From Actinoplanes sp. NBC_00393 (lineage in GTDB: Bacteria > Actinomycetota > Actinomycetes > Mycobacteriales > Micromonosporaceae), in the NCBI RefSeq assembly GCF_036053395.1, contig NZ_CP107942.1, forward strand, positions 10,468,001-10,532,000: DNA of 64,000 nucleotides, read 5' to 3'. The notes under the pieces were generated by a model. It was not told where the DNA came from and did not search any database. It was given only the letters and a program-made list of their open reading frames with translations. Positions 1-10,140 of the stretch are shown piece by piece. Every line of letters begins with the position of its first letter. Within the stretch, counting starts at the first letter, position 1. The position numbers and the translations under genes were made by a program.

Positions 1-107
1 TTGTCCATCGGGCCGACCGACACCTTGGTGAGGATCAGGCCGCCGCCCAGGTCACGGACCGCGGGCTCGCCGCCCGCCCGGACGTCACCGGTGTACTCGT
101 CGCTCAT
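1..107 (-). CDS. MBL-fold metallo-hydrolase, N-terminal fragment
   Basis: Only the first 35 codons lie in the window; the gene continues past the left edge. The start ATG overlaps the stop of the preceding gene by 4 nt (ATGA), so the two are translationally coupled. The peptide ends in a VSVGPMD stretch that resembles the N-terminus of actinobacterial MBL-fold hydrolases found near uvrA. The metal-binding HxHxDH motif would lie outside the window, so the family call rests on a short N-terminal resemblance. Confidence 0.5.
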   Translation of the reverse strand, partial: MSDEYTGDVRAGGEPAVRDLGGGLILTKVSVGPMD

Positions 108-805
108 TTCCACCTCGCGGGTGTGGGCAGCTCGCCGTCCGGCGAGACGGTCAGGTCGGCGCCGTCGGCGCGGCCGGCCAGCCAGGCGGCGATCGACTTG
201 GTGGGCCCGCCGACCACCGGGCCGTCGTCGCCGATCGTCAGGGGATGGTCCAGGCCGAACGGGCGCAGCGTCATGGCGGGCGCGTCGTCGTGGGCGCCGG
301 TGACGATCTCGCGGAGCAGTCGCAGGGCGAACGCGTCCGTCCAGTCCGCCGGGGTGTAGCCGCGACCGAGGTCGACGTGGTGTACCTCGACCTCGCGCAG
401 CCGGCCCCACGGCACCCCGGCCGCGGACTGGCCGACCGGCGGTGGCAGGTGGAAGGCCCAGGCGGAGGCCGGCATCGCCGCGGCGGCGTCGGCGAACCGC
501 TCGTGCGCCTCGCGGATGTCGGCGATCTGCTCGGACAGCGGTCGCCCGGCGCCGGCCTCGATACCGGCCCGGCGGGCGTCGGGTCCGGCGTAGGCCGGGG
601 TCTCCACGCCGGTGCGGGCCCAGGTCAGCATGTTCGTGTACGCGTCTGCGTTGCGCGCCACATGGGTCAGCACATGCCCGACCGTCCAGCCCGGGAGCAG
701 GGACGGTTCGCCCACCGCGGCGTCGTCCAGCCCCTCCGCCGTACGCAACAGGGCCTCGGTCGCCGCTTCGACATCAGTCATCAGGACCAGCGGGTCGATC
801 GTCAC
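104..805 (-). CDS. Maleylpyruvate isomerase family mycothiol-dependent enzyme (TIGR03083-like)
   Basis: 233 residues with the DinB/MDMPI-type four-helix N-terminus: LLPGWTVGHVLTHVARNAD around residues 37-55 carries the His residues that bind the divalent metal in this family. The C-terminal half (LTVSPDG) is the usual SCP-like end. Known members are mycothiol-dependent isomerases or uncharacterised thiol transferases, and the substrate cannot be told from sequence. The GTG start is chosen because a TAGGGT hexamer ends 6 nt before it, which implies a leaderless mRNA. It is followed by an MBL-fold gene with ATGA overlap. Confidence 0.8.
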   Translation of the reverse strand: MTIDPLVLMTDVEAATEALLRTAEGLDDAAVGEPSLLPGWTVGHVLTHVARNADAYTNMLTWARTGVETPAYAGPDARRAGIEAGAGRPLSEQIADIREAHERFADAAAAMPASAWAFHLPPPVGQSAAGVPWGRLREVEVHHVDLGRGYTPADWTDAFALRLLREIVTGAHDDAPAMTLRPFGLDHPLTIGDDGPVVGGPTKSIAAWLAGRADGADLTVSPDGELPTPARWK

Positions 806-811
806 AAGGCG

Positions 812-817
812 ACCCTA
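812..817 (-). promoter_or_regulatory. -10 hexamer TAGGGT, leaderless promoter of the isomerase-family gene
   Basis: TAGGGT is followed by 6 nt and then the GTG at 805. No Shine-Dalgarno sequence fits in that space. Confidence 0.55.
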
Positions 818-984
818 GCGGAATTCGCTTTCGTCCCGGTGGGCGTGACCGTACCGTCGGTGCCAGACGCGATCGACCGAACCCGCGGGGAGGTGAGGAA
901 CGTGCTGTTCGAGATCACCGCGTCCCTTCACCAGGGGGCCGTCGCCTGACGGCGCAGTGCTCCCTCGACCGTAAAGGGTTCCCC

Positions 985-2010
985 ATGTCGTACGACCTGT
1001 CCCAGCTCGGCTGGGACGAGACCTTCGCATCCTCGTATCGGCCGTTCGACCGCCCGGACGCGGTCGCGGGCCGGGTGCTGCGGGCCGACCGCGGCATCAG
1101 CACCGTGCTGACCGCGGACGGGGTGACCCGGGCCAGCCTCGGCGGCAGCGTCCTGCTCGACTGTGCCCGCGACCCGGCCGGGCTGCCCTGCGCCGGGGAC
1201 TGGGTGGTGCTGCGCCACTGGCCCGACCGGCGTACCACCCTGGAGATCGTCCTGCCGCGCCGGACCGTCCTGATCCGCCGCACCGCCGACAAGGACGCCT
1301 CCGGCCAGGTGCTGGCCGCGAATATGGACACCGTCGCGGTGGTCGAGCCGATCCATCCCGAGCCCGACGAGGCCCGGGTCGAGCGGCTGCTCGCGCTGGC
1401 CTTCGAGTCGGGTGCCGAGCCAGTCCTGGTGCTCACGAAGAGTGACACCAGTCAGGATCCGGGCGCGATCGCCCGGCAGCTCTCCGCGATCGCGCCGGGC
1501 GTGCCGGTGCTCCCGGTCAGCGTGCGGCGCGGCACCGGGGTGGACCAGCTGCGCAGATATGTCGCCCCCGGCCGCACGTGTGCGTTGCTCGGCCGTTCCG
1601 GCGCGGGCAAGTCGACGCTGGCCAACGCCCTGGCCGGCGCCGCGGTGATGCCGGTGCAGGCGATCCGGGACGCCGACGGCAAGGGCCGGCACACCACGGC
1701 GTACCGAAATCTGATCACTGTGCCCGGCGGCGGCGCTGTGCTGGACACGCCGGGCATCCGTGGCGTCGGCCTGCTGGACACCGGCAGCGGCCTGGCCCGC
1801 GCCTTCGCCGACGTGACCGAGCTCGCCGCGCGATGCCGCTTCGACGACTGCGGGCACGAGGCCGAACCGGGCTGTGCCGTGCAGGCCGCCCTGGCCGACG
1901 GCACGCTGACGGCGCGCCGGCTGGCCAGCTGGCGCAAGCTGCGCCACGAGATCGAGGTGGAGAGCGGGCGTCGCTCCGAGCGCCTCGCGAGAGCACGGCG
2001 CGGCAGATGA
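985..2010 (+). CDS. rsgA: Ribosome small subunit-dependent GTPase A
   Basis: RsgA is a circularly permuted GTPase that helps late maturation of the 30S subunit. Seen in the 341-residue product: an N-terminal OB-fold region, then the permuted G motifs in the order G4 (LTKSD, residues ~152-156), G1 Walker A (GRSGAGKST, ~202-210) and G3 (DTPG, ~253-256). These are followed by the C-terminal zinc-binding CRFDDCGHEAEPGC pattern. The ATG at 985 is chosen because the N-terminus then matches the family; the frame is open further upstream but that part looks non-coding. A TAAAGG about 7 nt before the ATG suggests a leaderless or very short leader. Confidence 0.93.
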   Translation: MSYDLSQLGWDETFASSYRPFDRPDAVAGRVLRADRGISTVLTADGVTRASLGGSVLLDCARDPAGLPCAGDWVVLRHWPDRRTTLEIVLPRRTVLIRRTADKDASGQVLAANMDTVAVVEPIHPEPDEARVERLLALAFESGAEPVLVLTKSDTSQDPGAIARQLSAIAPGVPVLPVSVRRGTGVDQLRRYVAPGRTCALLGRSGAGKSTLANALAGAAVMPVQAIRDADGKGRHTTAYRNLITVPGGGAVLDTPGIRGVGLLDTGSGLARAFADVTELAARCRFDDCGHEAEPGCAVQAALADGTLTARRLASWRKLRHEIEVESGRRSERLARARRGR

Positions 2011-2186
2011 TCTCCCCGTGCTTCAGCCCGGCGGTCGCGTTGCGGCCGTGAGTGGGCAGCCGCTCGCGCGGCTCGGCGGAACTCCTTCGTCACGCGTACC
2101 GGGAATGGTTCTCGACGGGCGCTGAAGGGTGCGCCGCGGCAGGCGGCCGTGCGGGACGTGGTCGCGGCTCTGGCAGAATTCGGCCG

Positions 2187-3977
2187 GTGCGTGCGGCAGA
2201 AGAGATGATCGAGGAGCCGGTGGCGACCACGGAGGAGACCACCGTCACACCCGTCTCCGGCTGGCGCCGGTGGCTGGATCTCTGGGTGCTGCTGGGCTTC
2301 CTGGCGCTCGCCGTGCTGGTGACGATCCAGCTCTGGATCGACCCGAACGGGCGGGTGCTGGCCGGCAACGACGACGACCACGGGGTCTTCCTCGCCGTGC
2401 TGGCGCACGCCGAACGGGTGATCTTCGACGGGGCGAACCCGTTCTTCAACGACCGGCTGAACGCGCCGGTCGGCGTGAACATGATGGCGAACACGTCGAT
2501 CCTGGCGCTGAGCCTGCCGCTGGCCCCGGTCACCCACTTCCTCGGCGCCGGCGTCTCGGTCGCGCTGCTGATCACGCTGGGTCTGGCCGGCACCGCGTTC
2601 GCCTGGTACTGGGTGCTGTCCCGGCACCTGGTGAACAGCCGGCTCGCGGCCTGGATCGGCGGCGCCTGGTGCGGCTTCGCGCCGACCATGGTGTCGCACG
2701 CCAACGGGCATGTGAACTTCGTCAACCAGTACGTGGTGCCGTTCATCGTCTGGCAGGTGCTGCGGCTGCGGGAGCCGGGCCGGGCGGTGCGCGGCGGGGT
2801 GATCCTCGGCCTGCTGATCGTGCTGCAGTGCTTCATCAACGAGGAGACGCTGCTCTTCACCGCGCTGACCCTCGGGGTGTTCGTGCTGGCGTACGCGGTG
2901 ATGCGGCCGCGTGAGGTGGCGGCGGTGTGGCGCCGGTTCACCGCCGGGCTCGCGGTGGCCGCGGTGACCGCGTTCGTGCCGCTGGCGTACCCGTTGTGGT
3001 ACCAGTTCTTCGGGCCGGGCAACTATCACGGCCAGCCGTTCGCGCCGTCGGACTACGTCACCGACCTGGCCTCGCTGGGCTTCTTCGCCCGGCAGTCGCT
3101 GGCCGGCTACGCCGCGCTGACCCGGCAGATGAGCGTGAGCTCCACCGAGGACAACACCTTCTTCGGCCCGGCCGGCCTGGTCATGATCGTGGTGGCCGTG
3201 GTGATGCTGTGGCGCTCGGCGGCGGCCCGGTCGGCGGGGATCGCGGGCCTGGTGCTGCTGCTCATGTCGATGGGCCCCACGCTGCAGGTGTTCGGCCGCG
3301 ACACCGGCATCCCGTTGCCGTTCGGCCTGATCAGCCACGTGCCGGTGATCGACCTGGTGAGCGTCACCCGGTTCGCGATGGTGCCGGCCACGGTCGCCGG
3401 GGTGCTGCTGGCGCTCGCCGCCGACCGGATCCGGGACTACCCGCAGCGGCGCCGCCGCTGGTTCTGGACCGGCATGGTGCTGGCCCTGGTGCCGCTCATC
3501 CCGAAGCCGCTGCCGGTGGTGGCCGGCGACCCGATGCCGGCGTTCCTCTCCGAGGGGATTTGGCGGGAGTACGTGCCGGAGGACCGCACCCTGGTGACCG
3601 TGCCGCTGCCCGAGGTGACCACCGGGCGGACCGGGATGCGCTGGGCCACGCTCAACAACTTCGACTACGCCACCCCGCGCGGCTACTTCATGGGCCCGGC
3701 GGACGCGCCGCGGGACCGGACCGGCTCGTGGAGCGCGCCGGCGCGGTTCACCTCCGACCTGCTCTGGCGGGTCCGCGAGTACGGCGTCGTCCCGGTTCTC
3801 ACCGAGGCCGACCGGCGGAAGATCACCGAGGATCTGGTGTACTGGCGTACAGCAGTGGTGTTGCTGGTTCCGGAGGGCCGCAACGTCGCCGCCCAGCGGG
3901 CCGTGCTGGTCGACGCGCTGGGTGAGCCGCAACTCGTCGGCGGTGCCGAGATCTGGCGGGTACCCCCGTTCGAGTGA
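2187..3977 (+). CDS. Polytopic membrane protein, possible GT-C type glycosyltransferase
   Basis: 596 residues with about ten hydrophobic segments, beginning with one at roughly residues 31-50. An early acidic loop (GNDDDHGVFL) follows TM1, and the C-terminal ~130 residues are hydrophilic and probably extracytoplasmic. TM1, an acidic loop and a soluble C-terminal domain resemble GT-C mannosyl/arabinosyl transferases, but no family motif is decisive, so function stays open. The GTG at 2187 is preceded by CAGAAT and 7 nt (leaderless); an ATG at 2205 would remove six residues. It lies upstream of uvrA on the same strand but separated from it by uvrA's own promoter. Confidence 0.7.
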   Translation: MRAAEEMIEEPVATTEETTVTPVSGWRRWLDLWVLLGFLALAVLVTIQLWIDPNGRVLAGNDDDHGVFLAVLAHAERVIFDGANPFFNDRLNAPVGVNMMANTSILALSLPLAPVTHFLGAGVSVALLITLGLAGTAFAWYWVLSRHLVNSRLAAWIGGAWCGFAPTMVSHANGHVNFVNQYVVPFIVWQVLRLREPGRAVRGGVILGLLIVLQCFINEETLLFTALTLGVFVLAYAVMRPREVAAVWRRFTAGLAVAAVTAFVPLAYPLWYQFFGPGNYHGQPFAPSDYVTDLASLGFFARQSLAGYAALTRQMSVSSTEDNTFFGPAGLVMIVVAVVMLWRSAAARSAGIAGLVLLLMSMGPTLQVFGRDTGIPLPFGLISHVPVIDLVSVTRFAMVPATVAGVLLALAADRIRDYPQRRRRWFWTGMVLALVPLIPKPLPVVAGDPMPAFLSEGIWREYVPEDRTLVTVPLPEVTTGRTGMRWATLNNFDYATPRGYFMGPADAPRDRTGSWSAPARFTSDLLWRVREYGVVPVLTEADRRKITEDLVYWRTAVVLLVPEGRNVAAQRAVLVDALGEPQLVGGAEIWRVPPFE

Positions 3978-4044
3978 GGTTCGTGACGTCCGAACTGCGG
4001 GAATGTCCGGCATGTGAACGGCGCTGCACCTAGGCCGACAGAAA

Positions 4045-4067
4045 TTGTCGTACCCCGTGGCTAGAGT
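4045..4067 (+). promoter_or_regulatory. PafBC / RecA-NDp type DNA-damage promoter of uvrA
   Basis: TTGTCGTAC (4045-4053), 8 nt, TAGAGT (4062-4067). This fits the mycobacterial RecA/LexA-independent damage promoter TTGTCRGTG-N8-TANNNT in core and in exact spacing. The uvrA GTG lies 46 nt downstream. Confidence 0.75.
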
Positions 4068-4113
4068 GTCCGCGGCTCTGTCTTTTTCAAACACCTGTAC
4101 GGAGAGGCTGACC

Positions 4114-7065
4114 GTGGCCGACCGACTGACCATTCGCGGCGCTCGCGAGCACAACCTGCGCGACGTCAATCTCGACCTGCCCCGAGACGCCATGATCGTC
4201 TTCACCGGGTTGTCCGGTTCCGGCAAGTCGAGTCTCGCGTTCGACACGATCTTCGCCGAGGGGCAGCGGCGCTACGTCGAGTCGCTCTCGTCGTATGCGA
4301 GGCAGTTCCTCGGCCAGATGGACAAGCCCGATGTCGACTTCATCGAGGGCCTGTCCCCAGCGGTCTCGATCGACCAGAAATCGACGAACCGCAACCCACG
4401 CTCGACCGTCGGGACCATCACCGAGGTCTACGACTACCTGCGACTCCTCTTCGCCCGTGCCGGCACCCCGCACTGCCCGGTCTGCGGCGAGCGGATCAGC
4501 AAGCAGACCCCGCAGCAGATCGTCGACCGGGTCCTGGCGATGCCCGAGGGCACCCGGTTCATGGTTCTCGCCCCGGTGGTCCGCGGCCGCAAGGGGGAGT
4601 ATGTCGACCTGTTCGCCGAGCTCCAGGCCAAGGGCTACGCCCGGGCCCGGGTCGACGGCACGGTGCACCCGCTCACCGAGCCGCCGAAGCTGAAGAAGCA
4701 GGAGAAGCACACCATCGAGGTGGTGGTCGACCGGCTCAGCGTCAAGACGAGCAGCAAGCAGCGGCTCACCGACTCGGTGGAGGCGGCGCTCGGCCTGGCC
4801 GGCGGCGTCCTGCTGCTCGACTTCGTCGACCTGCCGGAGGACGACCCGGATCGGGAACGCCGGTTCTCCGAGCACCTGGCCTGCCCGAACGACCACCCGC
4901 TCGCCATCGAGGACCTCGAGCCGCGGGTCTTCTCCTTCAACGCGCCGTACGGCGCCTGTCCCGAGTGCTCCGGCCTCGGGACGAAGAAGGAGGTCGACCC
5001 CGAGCTGATCATCCCGGACGAGGAGGCCAGCCTCCGCTCCGGCGCGATCCAGCCGTGGGCCGGCGGCACCACCCAGGAGTATTTCCTGCGTCTTCTCGAG
5101 GCACTCGCCGAGGCGGAGAAGTTCAGCCTGGACACACCCTGGCGGCAGCTGCCCAGCCGGGCGCAGAAGACGATTCTGTACGGCGCGGAGGACCAGGTCC
5201 ACGTGCGGTACCGGAACAAGTACGGCCGTGAGCGCTCCTACTACACCGGCTTCGAGGGCGTGGTGCAGTGGATCGAGCGGCGGCACAACGACACCGAGAG
5301 CGACTGGTCGCGCGAGAAGTACGAGGGGTACATGCGCGACGTCCCCTGCAAGGTGTGCGGCGGCGCGCGGCTCAAGCCCGAGGTGCTCGCGGTGACCGTG
5401 GCCGGCAAGAGCATCGCCGAGGTGTGCAACCTCTCGGTCGGCGAGTGCGCCGAGCTGCTGGCCGGCCTGAAGCTCGACGACCGGCAGAAGATGATCGCCG
5501 AGCGGGTGCTCAAGGAGATCAACGCCCGGCTGCGGTTCCTGGTCGACGTCGGCCTCGACTACCTGTCACTGGACCGCGGGGCGGGCACCCTGTCCGGCGG
5601 TGAGGCGCAGCGCATCCGGCTCGCCACCCAGATCGGCTCCGGCCTGGTCGGCGTGCTGTACGTGCTGGACGAGCCGTCCATCGGCCTGCACCAGCGGGAC
5701 AACCACCGGCTCATCGAGACCCTGGTCCGGCTGCGCAACCTGGGCAACACGCTGATCGTGGTGGAGCACGACGAGGACACCATCCGCACGGCGGACTGGA
5801 TCGTCGACATCGGCCCGGGCGCCGGCGAGCACGGCGGGGAGATCGTGCACAGCGGCACCGTCGACGGGCTGCTGGCCAACGAGAAGTCGCCCACGGGGGC
5901 TTATCTGTCCGGTCGCAAGTCGATCCCGGTGCCGGCCACCCGCCGGCCGCAGACGCCGGGGCGCGAGGTGGTGGTGCAGGGTGCGCGCGAGCACAACCTG
6001 CGCAACCTGACCGTGCCGTTCCCGCTGGGCCAGTTCATCGCGGTCACCGGTGTATCCGGGTCCGGCAAGTCGACACTGGTCAACGACATCCTGCACACCG
6101 TCCTGGCGAACCAGATCAACCGCGCCCGGATGGTGCCCGGCCGGCACACCCGGGTCACCGGCATCGAGAACGTCGACAAGGTCGTCGGGGTGGATCAGTC
6201 GCCGATCGGGCGTACGCCGCGGTCCAACCCGGCCACCTACACCGGGGTCTTCGACCACGTCCGCAAGCTGTTCGCCGAGACCAGCGAGGCCAAGGTGCGC
6301 GGCTACGGCCCGGGCCGGTTCTCCTTCAACGTCAAGGGCGGCCGCTGCGAGAACTGCTCCGGTGACGGCACCATCAAGATCGAGATGAACTTCCTGCCGG
6401 ATGTGTATGTGCCGTGCGAGGTGTGCAAGGGCGCCCGGTACAACCGGGAGACCCTGGAGGTGCACTACAAGGGGAAGACCATCTCCGAGGTGCTGAACAT
6501 GCCGATCGAGGAGGCCGCGGAGTTCTTCTCGGCGCTGCCGGCGATCCACCGGCACCTGCGGACCCTGGTCGACGTTGGCCTCGGCTACGTCCGGCTCGGC
6601 CAGCCGGCCACCACGCTCTCCGGCGGTGAGGCGCAGCGCGTCAAGCTCGCCTCCGAGCTGCAGAAGCGGTCCACCGGCCGGACGGTGTACGTGCTCGACG
6701 AGCCGACCACCGGCCTGCACTTCGAGGACATCCGCAAGCTGCTCATCGTGCTCAACGGCCTGGTCGACAAGGGCAACACGGTGATCACGATCGAGCACAA
6801 CCTGGACGTCATCAAGACGGCGGACTGGTTGATCGACATGGGTCCCGAGGGCGGCAGCAAGGGCGGCATGGTGCTCGCCACCGGCACGCCCGAGGAGCTC
6901 GCCGAGGTGCCGGAAAGTCACACCGGCCAGTTCCTGCGGCACGTCCTGAGCCTCTCCGGCGAGGCGAAGGGCGCTGCGGCGGCGACGTCCCGGGCGGCGA
7001 AGGCCAACGGGGTGAACGGGACACGGGCACGGGCGACGCGCTCCCGGGCCAAGGCGACGGTTTGA
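4114..7065 (+). CDS. uvrA: Excinuclease ABC subunit A
   Basis: UvrA is the damage-recognition ATPase of nucleotide excision repair and loads UvrB on DNA. The 983-residue product has two ABC modules: Walker [10 protein letters not shown] (~32-40) with signature LSGGEAQRI (~493), and Walker [10 protein letters not shown] (~646) with LSGGEAQRV (~835). The zinc finger CENCSGDG...CEVC begins near residue 746, and a further CPVC lies in the first module's insertion. The [11 protein letters not shown] motif is intact. Start: GTG at 4114 with GGAGAGG 6 nt upstream gives the canonical [17 protein letters not shown]-terminus; the frame extends upstream through the promoter. The Ala/Arg/Thr-rich C-terminal tail is normal for actinobacteria. 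Confidence 0.97.
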   Translation: MADRLTIRGAREHNLRDVNLDLPRDAMIVFTGLSGSGKSSLAFDTIFAEGQRRYVESLSSYARQFLGQMDKPDVDFIEGLSPAVSIDQKSTNRNPRSTVGTITEVYDYLRLLFARAGTPHCPVCGERISKQTPQQIVDRVLAMPEGTRFMVLAPVVRGRKGEYVDLFAELQAKGYARARVDGTVHPLTEPPKLKKQEKHTIEVVVDRLSVKTSSKQRLTDSVEAALGLAGGVLLLDFVDLPEDDPDRERRFSEHLACPNDHPLAIEDLEPRVFSFNAPYGACPECSGLGTKKEVDPELIIPDEEASLRSGAIQPWAGGTTQEYFLRLLEALAEAEKFSLDTPWRQLPSRAQKTILYGAEDQVHVRYRNKYGRERSYYTGFEGVVQWIERRHNDTESDWSREKYEGYMRDVPCKVCGGARLKPEVLAVTVAGKSIAEVCNLSVGECAELLAGLKLDDRQKMIAERVLKEINARLRFLVDVGLDYLSLDRGAGTLSGGEAQRIRLATQIGSGLVGVLYVLDEPSIGLHQRDNHRLIETLVRLRNLGNTLIVVEHDEDTIRTADWIVDIGPGAGEHGGEIVHSGTVDGLLANEKSPTGAYLSGRKSIPVPATRRPQTPGREVVVQGAREHNLRNLTVPFPLGQFIAVTGVSGSGKSTLVNDILHTVLANQINRARMVPGRHTRVTGIENVDKVVGVDQSPIGRTPRSNPATYTGVFDHVRKLFAETSEAKVRGYGPGRFSFNVKGGRCENCSGDGTIKIEMNFLPDVYVPCEVCKGARYNRETLEVHYKGKTISEVLNMPIEEAAEFFSALPAIHRHLRTLVDVGLGYVRLGQPATTLSGGEAQRVKLASELQKRSTGRTVYVLDEPTTGLHFEDIRKLLIVLNGLVDKGNTVITIEHNLDVIKTADWLIDMGPEGGSKGGMVLATGTPEELAEVPESHTGQFLRHVLSLSGEAKGAAAATSRAAKANGVNGTRARATRSRAKATV

Positions 7066-7098
7066 TTCAGGAGAGTCTCAGGTAACTCAAAGCTACGA

Positions 7099-7130
7099 TG
7101 CCCGGTCGGGGCCATAGTCTCGACCGGGCA
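7099..7130 (+). terminator. Hairpin terminator after uvrA
   Basis: Perfect 10-bp stem TGCCCGGTCG / CGACCGGGCA with a 12-nt loop, 33 nt after the uvrA stop. The 3' side is only moderately T-rich (CCTGTCTGTT), so termination may be partial. Confidence 0.6.
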
Positions 7131-7308
7131 CCTGTCTGTTCGGCCCGGCATGGCCGAGCCGACCGGGCGAAGGCGTACCAATCGGGAGAAGCTGCAACCT
7201 CTGTGGCGGAGAATTCCGGGGTGTGCCTGAACTGATCGTGGCGGCGGCTGCGTATTTAGTGGCGACTCCGCGTGACTTTTGAGCGGAAACCATCTGGAGG
7301 GGCGACAT

Positions 7309-7821
7309 ATGACTGACGTGCAGACGAGGACCGACGCCGAGACTCAGCCGGAGCCGGCGGGCGCCACCTCGACACGGCGCGTCGTCCTGCTGAGCGCAGG
7401 AGCGCTCGGTGCCGGTGCAGTCCTGACGGCCTGCGGCACCGATGCCACCGGCACCAACCCGAACGGCACCGACTTCGACAGCAACCCGGTCCCGGCCGGC
7501 AGCGCGGGCGCCCAGGCCGACTCGGCCGGCGGCAACGCGGGCAAGGTGCTGGTGGCGGCTTCCGAGGTGACCGTCGGCGGCGGCGTGATCAAGGGTGACC
7601 TGGTGATCACCCAGCCCGAGGAGGGCACTTTCAAGGCGTTCAGCAAGGTGTGCACCCACCAGGGGTGTGACGTCACCGAGGTCAACGACGGTTCGATCCT
7701 GTGCAAGTGCCACAACAGCGCGTTCTCCATCAAGGACGGTGCCCCGACGGCCGGCCCGGCCAGTCAGCCGCTGGCCGAGACCAAGGTCGCGCTGGACGGG
7801 GACAACGTGGTCGCGGCCTGA
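7309..7821 (+). CDS. Rieske (2Fe-2S) protein with Tat signal and lipobox
   Basis: 170 residues. The N-terminus has twin arginines (STRRVVLLSAGALGAGAVLTAC), and the LTAC|G end is a lipobox, so the product is probably Tat-exported and lipid-anchored on the outer face of the membrane. After a Gly/Ser/Asn linker comes one Rieske domain with CTH...CKCH ligands (box I CTHQGC, box II CKCHNSAF), which holds a 2Fe-2S cluster. No catalytic oxygenase domain is present, so it is likely an electron carrier; its partner is unknown. ATG at 7309 has GGAGGGG just upstream. A lone Rieske gene next to uvr genes is a recurrent actinobacterial arrangement. Confidence 0.88.
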   Translation: MTDVQTRTDAETQPEPAGATSTRRVVLLSAGALGAGAVLTACGTDATGTNPNGTDFDSNPVPAGSAGAQADSAGGNAGKVLVAASEVTVGGGVIKGDLVITQPEEGTFKAFSKVCTHQGCDVTEVNDGSILCKCHNSAFSIKDGAPTAGPASQPLAETKVALDGDNVVAA

Positions 7822-7892
7822 CCGGCCGACCGTGAACAGAGGCCGGAGATCCGGCGCCGTGGCGGCGGCACCGGACCTCCGGTCGGGCAATT

Positions 7893-7915
7893 CTGTCAGT
7901 CCCAGGCACTAGTGT
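7893..7915 (+). promoter_or_regulatory. PafBC / RecA-NDp type promoter of uvrC
   Basis: CTGTCAGTC (7893-7901), 8 nt, TAGTGT (7910-7915). The spacing is identical to that at uvrA. The -10 ends 7 nt before the uvrC GTG, so the transcript would be leaderless. Confidence 0.7.
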
Positions 7916-7922
7916 TGGAGTT

Positions 7923-10040
7923 GTGCCAGACCCGTCCACCTATCGCCCCGCTCCCGGTACCATCCCGGACGCTCCCGGTGTCTACCGCTTCCGCGATCCG
8001 GCCGGCCGGGTGATCTACGTCGGCAAGGCGAAGAGTCTGCGCAACCGGCTCAACTCCTATTTCGCCGACATCTGGTCGCTGCACGCGCGGACCCAGCAGA
8101 TGGTCACCACCGCGGGCAGCGTCGACTGGGTGACAGTGGGCACCGAGGTCGAGGCGCTCCAGCTGGAGTTCTCCTGGATCAAGGAGTTCGATCCGCGCTT
8201 CAACGTGAAATATCGGGACGACAAGTCGTACCCGTTTCTGGCCGTCACCCTCGACGAGGAGTTCCCCCGTCTGCAGGTGATGCGCGGCGCCAAGCGCAAG
8301 GGCGTGCGCTACTTCGGGCCCTATTCGCACGCCTGGGCCATCCGCGAGACGCTCGACCTGCTGCTGCGCGTCTTCCCGGCGCGCACCTGCTCGTCCGGCG
8401 TCTTCAAACGGCACGGCCAGATCGGCCGGCCCTGCCTGCTGGGCTACATCGGCAAGTGCTCGGCGCCGTGCACCGGGCAGGTCAGCGCCGAGCAGCACCG
8501 GGCGATCGTCGACGACTTCTGCGACTTCATGGCCGGCCGCACCGACGCGTTCGTCAAGCGCCTCGAGAAGGACATGTTCCAGGCCTCCGAGGACCTGGAG
8601 TTCGAGCGGGCGGCCCGCCTGCGCGACGACATCGCCGCCCTGCGCCGGGCGATGGAGAAGCAGACCGTCGTGCTCGGCGACGGCACCGACGCCGACGTCG
8701 TCGCCTTCGCCGAGGATCCGCTCGAGGCCGCCGTGCAGGTCTTCCACGTCCGCGACGGCCGGGTCCGCGGTCAGCGCGGCTGGGTGGTGGAGAAGGTGGA
8801 GGATCTGAGCACCGGCGACCTGGTCCACCACTTCTGCAGCCAGATGTATGGCGGGTCACAGGGCGAGGGCGACGTGCCCCGGGAGCTGTTGGTGCCGGCC
8901 CTGCCCGAGGACGCCGACGCGCTCGCCGACTGGCTCACCCAGCACCGGGGCAGCCGGGTCAGCCTGCGGATCCCGCAGCGCGGCGACAAGAAGTCGCTGA
9001 TGGAGACGGTCGCCCGCAACGCCGCCGAGTCGCTGCAACGGCACAAGCTGCGCCGCGCCGGTGACCTGACGACCCGCAACAAGGCGCTCGAGGAGATCGC
9101 CGACGCGCTCGGGATGGACACCGTGCCGCTGCGCATCGAGTGCTTCGACGTGTCGCAGATCCAGGGCACCGACGTGGTCGCCTCGATGGTCGTCTTCGAG
9201 GACGGCCTGGCCCGCAAGAGTGAGTATCGACGTTTTGCCGTCCGGGGCGAGGCGACCGACGATCTCTCTGCGATGAGCGAGGTGCTGCGGCGGCGGTTCG
9301 CCCGGTTCAAGGCGCAGCCGGGAGCGGACGGGCCGCGGGACCAGCCCGAGTCCGACGTCGCCGACGAGGTGGCCGACGCCAAGCTGCACGGCATCGAGCC
9401 CGCCACCGCCGATCTGCCGGGGGTCGACCCGCTCACCGGGAAACCGCGGCGGTTTGCCTACCCGCCTCAGCTGGTCGTGGTGGACGGCGGCCAGCCGCAG
9501 GTCAACGCGGTCGCCACCGTCCTCTCCGACCTGGGCATCACCGACGTGGCGCTCTGCGGCCTGGCCAAGCGCCTCGAGGAGGTGTGGCTGCCCGGCGACG
9601 ACTTCCCGGTCATCCTGCCGCGCACCTCGGAAGCGCTCTACCTGCTCCAGCGGGTCCGCGACGAGGCACACCGGTTCGCCATCACGTTCCACCGGCAGCG
9701 CCGCTCCAAGCGGATGACCGCCTCCGCGCTGGACGACATCGCCGGCCTCGGCGAGGTCCGGCGCAAGGCGCTGCTGCGGCACTTCGGTTCGCTCAAGCGG
9801 CTGGCGGCCGCCACCCCGGAGGAGATCACCGAGGTGCCCGGCATCGGCCGGCGCACAGCCGATCTGGTGCTGGCCGCGCTGAACCAGACGGCCGCCGACA
9901 CACCCGGGACGGCGTCCGGCGCCGATCCCGCCGCGGTGCCGGCCGGCGGGGCGGGCCGGGCCATCGCGCGCAGTCGTGAGCGCGGCGGCCGCCCGGGAAG
10001 CAAAGCGAGTGATCCCGGCGTTGGATCGGACGGCCCCTGA
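7923..10040 (+). CDS. uvrC: Excinuclease ABC subunit C
   Basis: UvrC makes the dual incisions beside a lesion in the UvrB-DNA complex. The 705-residue product has an N-terminal GIY-YIG nuclease (GVY at 19-21, YVG at 32-34), a Cys-rich segment near residues 155-180, a UvrB-binding UVR motif (~217-250), the RNase-H-like C-terminal nuclease ([20 protein letters not shown]) and tandem helix-hairpin-helix motifs (~604-655). About 50 extra Ala/Gly/Pro-rich residues follow. GTG is taken as the start because the promoter -10 lies 7 nt upstream and the N-terminus matches the family. Confidence 0.96.
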   Translation: MPDPSTYRPAPGTIPDAPGVYRFRDPAGRVIYVGKAKSLRNRLNSYFADIWSLHARTQQMVTTAGSVDWVTVGTEVEALQLEFSWIKEFDPRFNVKYRDDKSYPFLAVTLDEEFPRLQVMRGAKRKGVRYFGPYSHAWAIRETLDLLLRVFPARTCSSGVFKRHGQIGRPCLLGYIGKCSAPCTGQVSAEQHRAIVDDFCDFMAGRTDAFVKRLEKDMFQASEDLEFERAARLRDDIAALRRAMEKQTVVLGDGTDADVVAFAEDPLEAAVQVFHVRDGRVRGQRGWVVEKVEDLSTGDLVHHFCSQMYGGSQGEGDVPRELLVPALPEDADALADWLTQHRGSRVSLRIPQRGDKKSLMETVARNAAESLQRHKLRRAGDLTTRNKALEEIADALGMDTVPLRIECFDVSQIQGTDVVASMVVFEDGLARKSEYRRFAVRGEATDDLSAMSEVLRRRFARFKAQPGADGPRDQPESDVADEVADAKLHGIEPATADLPGVDPLTGKPRRFAYPPQLVVVDGGQPQVNAVATVLSDLGITDVALCGLAKRLEEVWLPGDDFPVILPRTSEALYLLQRVRDEAHRFAITFHRQRRSKRMTASALDDIAGLGEVRRKALLRHFGSLKRLAAATPEEITEVPGIGRRTADLVLAALNQTAADTPGTASGADPAAVPAGGAGRAIARSRERGGRPGSKASDPGVGSDGP

Positions 10041-10087
10041 CCGGTAGCGGACAGGCTGTCCGGCGGTCGGCGGGCATGTTGACGGCC

Positions 10088-10120
10088 TAGGATGTTGTGT
10101 CCGCCCGCGCGACGCGGGCG
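10088..10120 (+). promoter_or_regulatory. -10 hexamer and 5'-UTR hairpin of rapZ
   Basis: TAGGAT (10088-10093) is followed by an 8-bp perfect hairpin CGCCCGCG-CGA-CGCGGGCG (10102-10120). The hairpin would sit at the very 5' end of the mRNA and could protect it. A GGGAGG ribosome binding site follows before the GTG at 10141. Confidence 0.5.
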
Positions 10121-10140
10121 AAGCGACGCGGGAGGCGTGC

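Noticed and set aside
895..949. Short frame (VRNVLFEITASLHQGAVA) before rsgA
   Set aside because: No family match, no ribosome binding site and no promoter at leaderless distance.
2052..2186. 45-codon upstream extension of the membrane protein gene
   Set aside because: Composition is Arg/Gly-rich and unlike the rest; a -10-like hexamer directly before 2187 marks the transcript start.
1452..4247. Very long open frame on the minus strand (over 900 codons) opposite rsgA and the membrane protein
   Set aside because: It is Arg/His/Gln/Pro-rich without any domain and lies opposite confident genes. Such frames are expected from GC-rich third positions.
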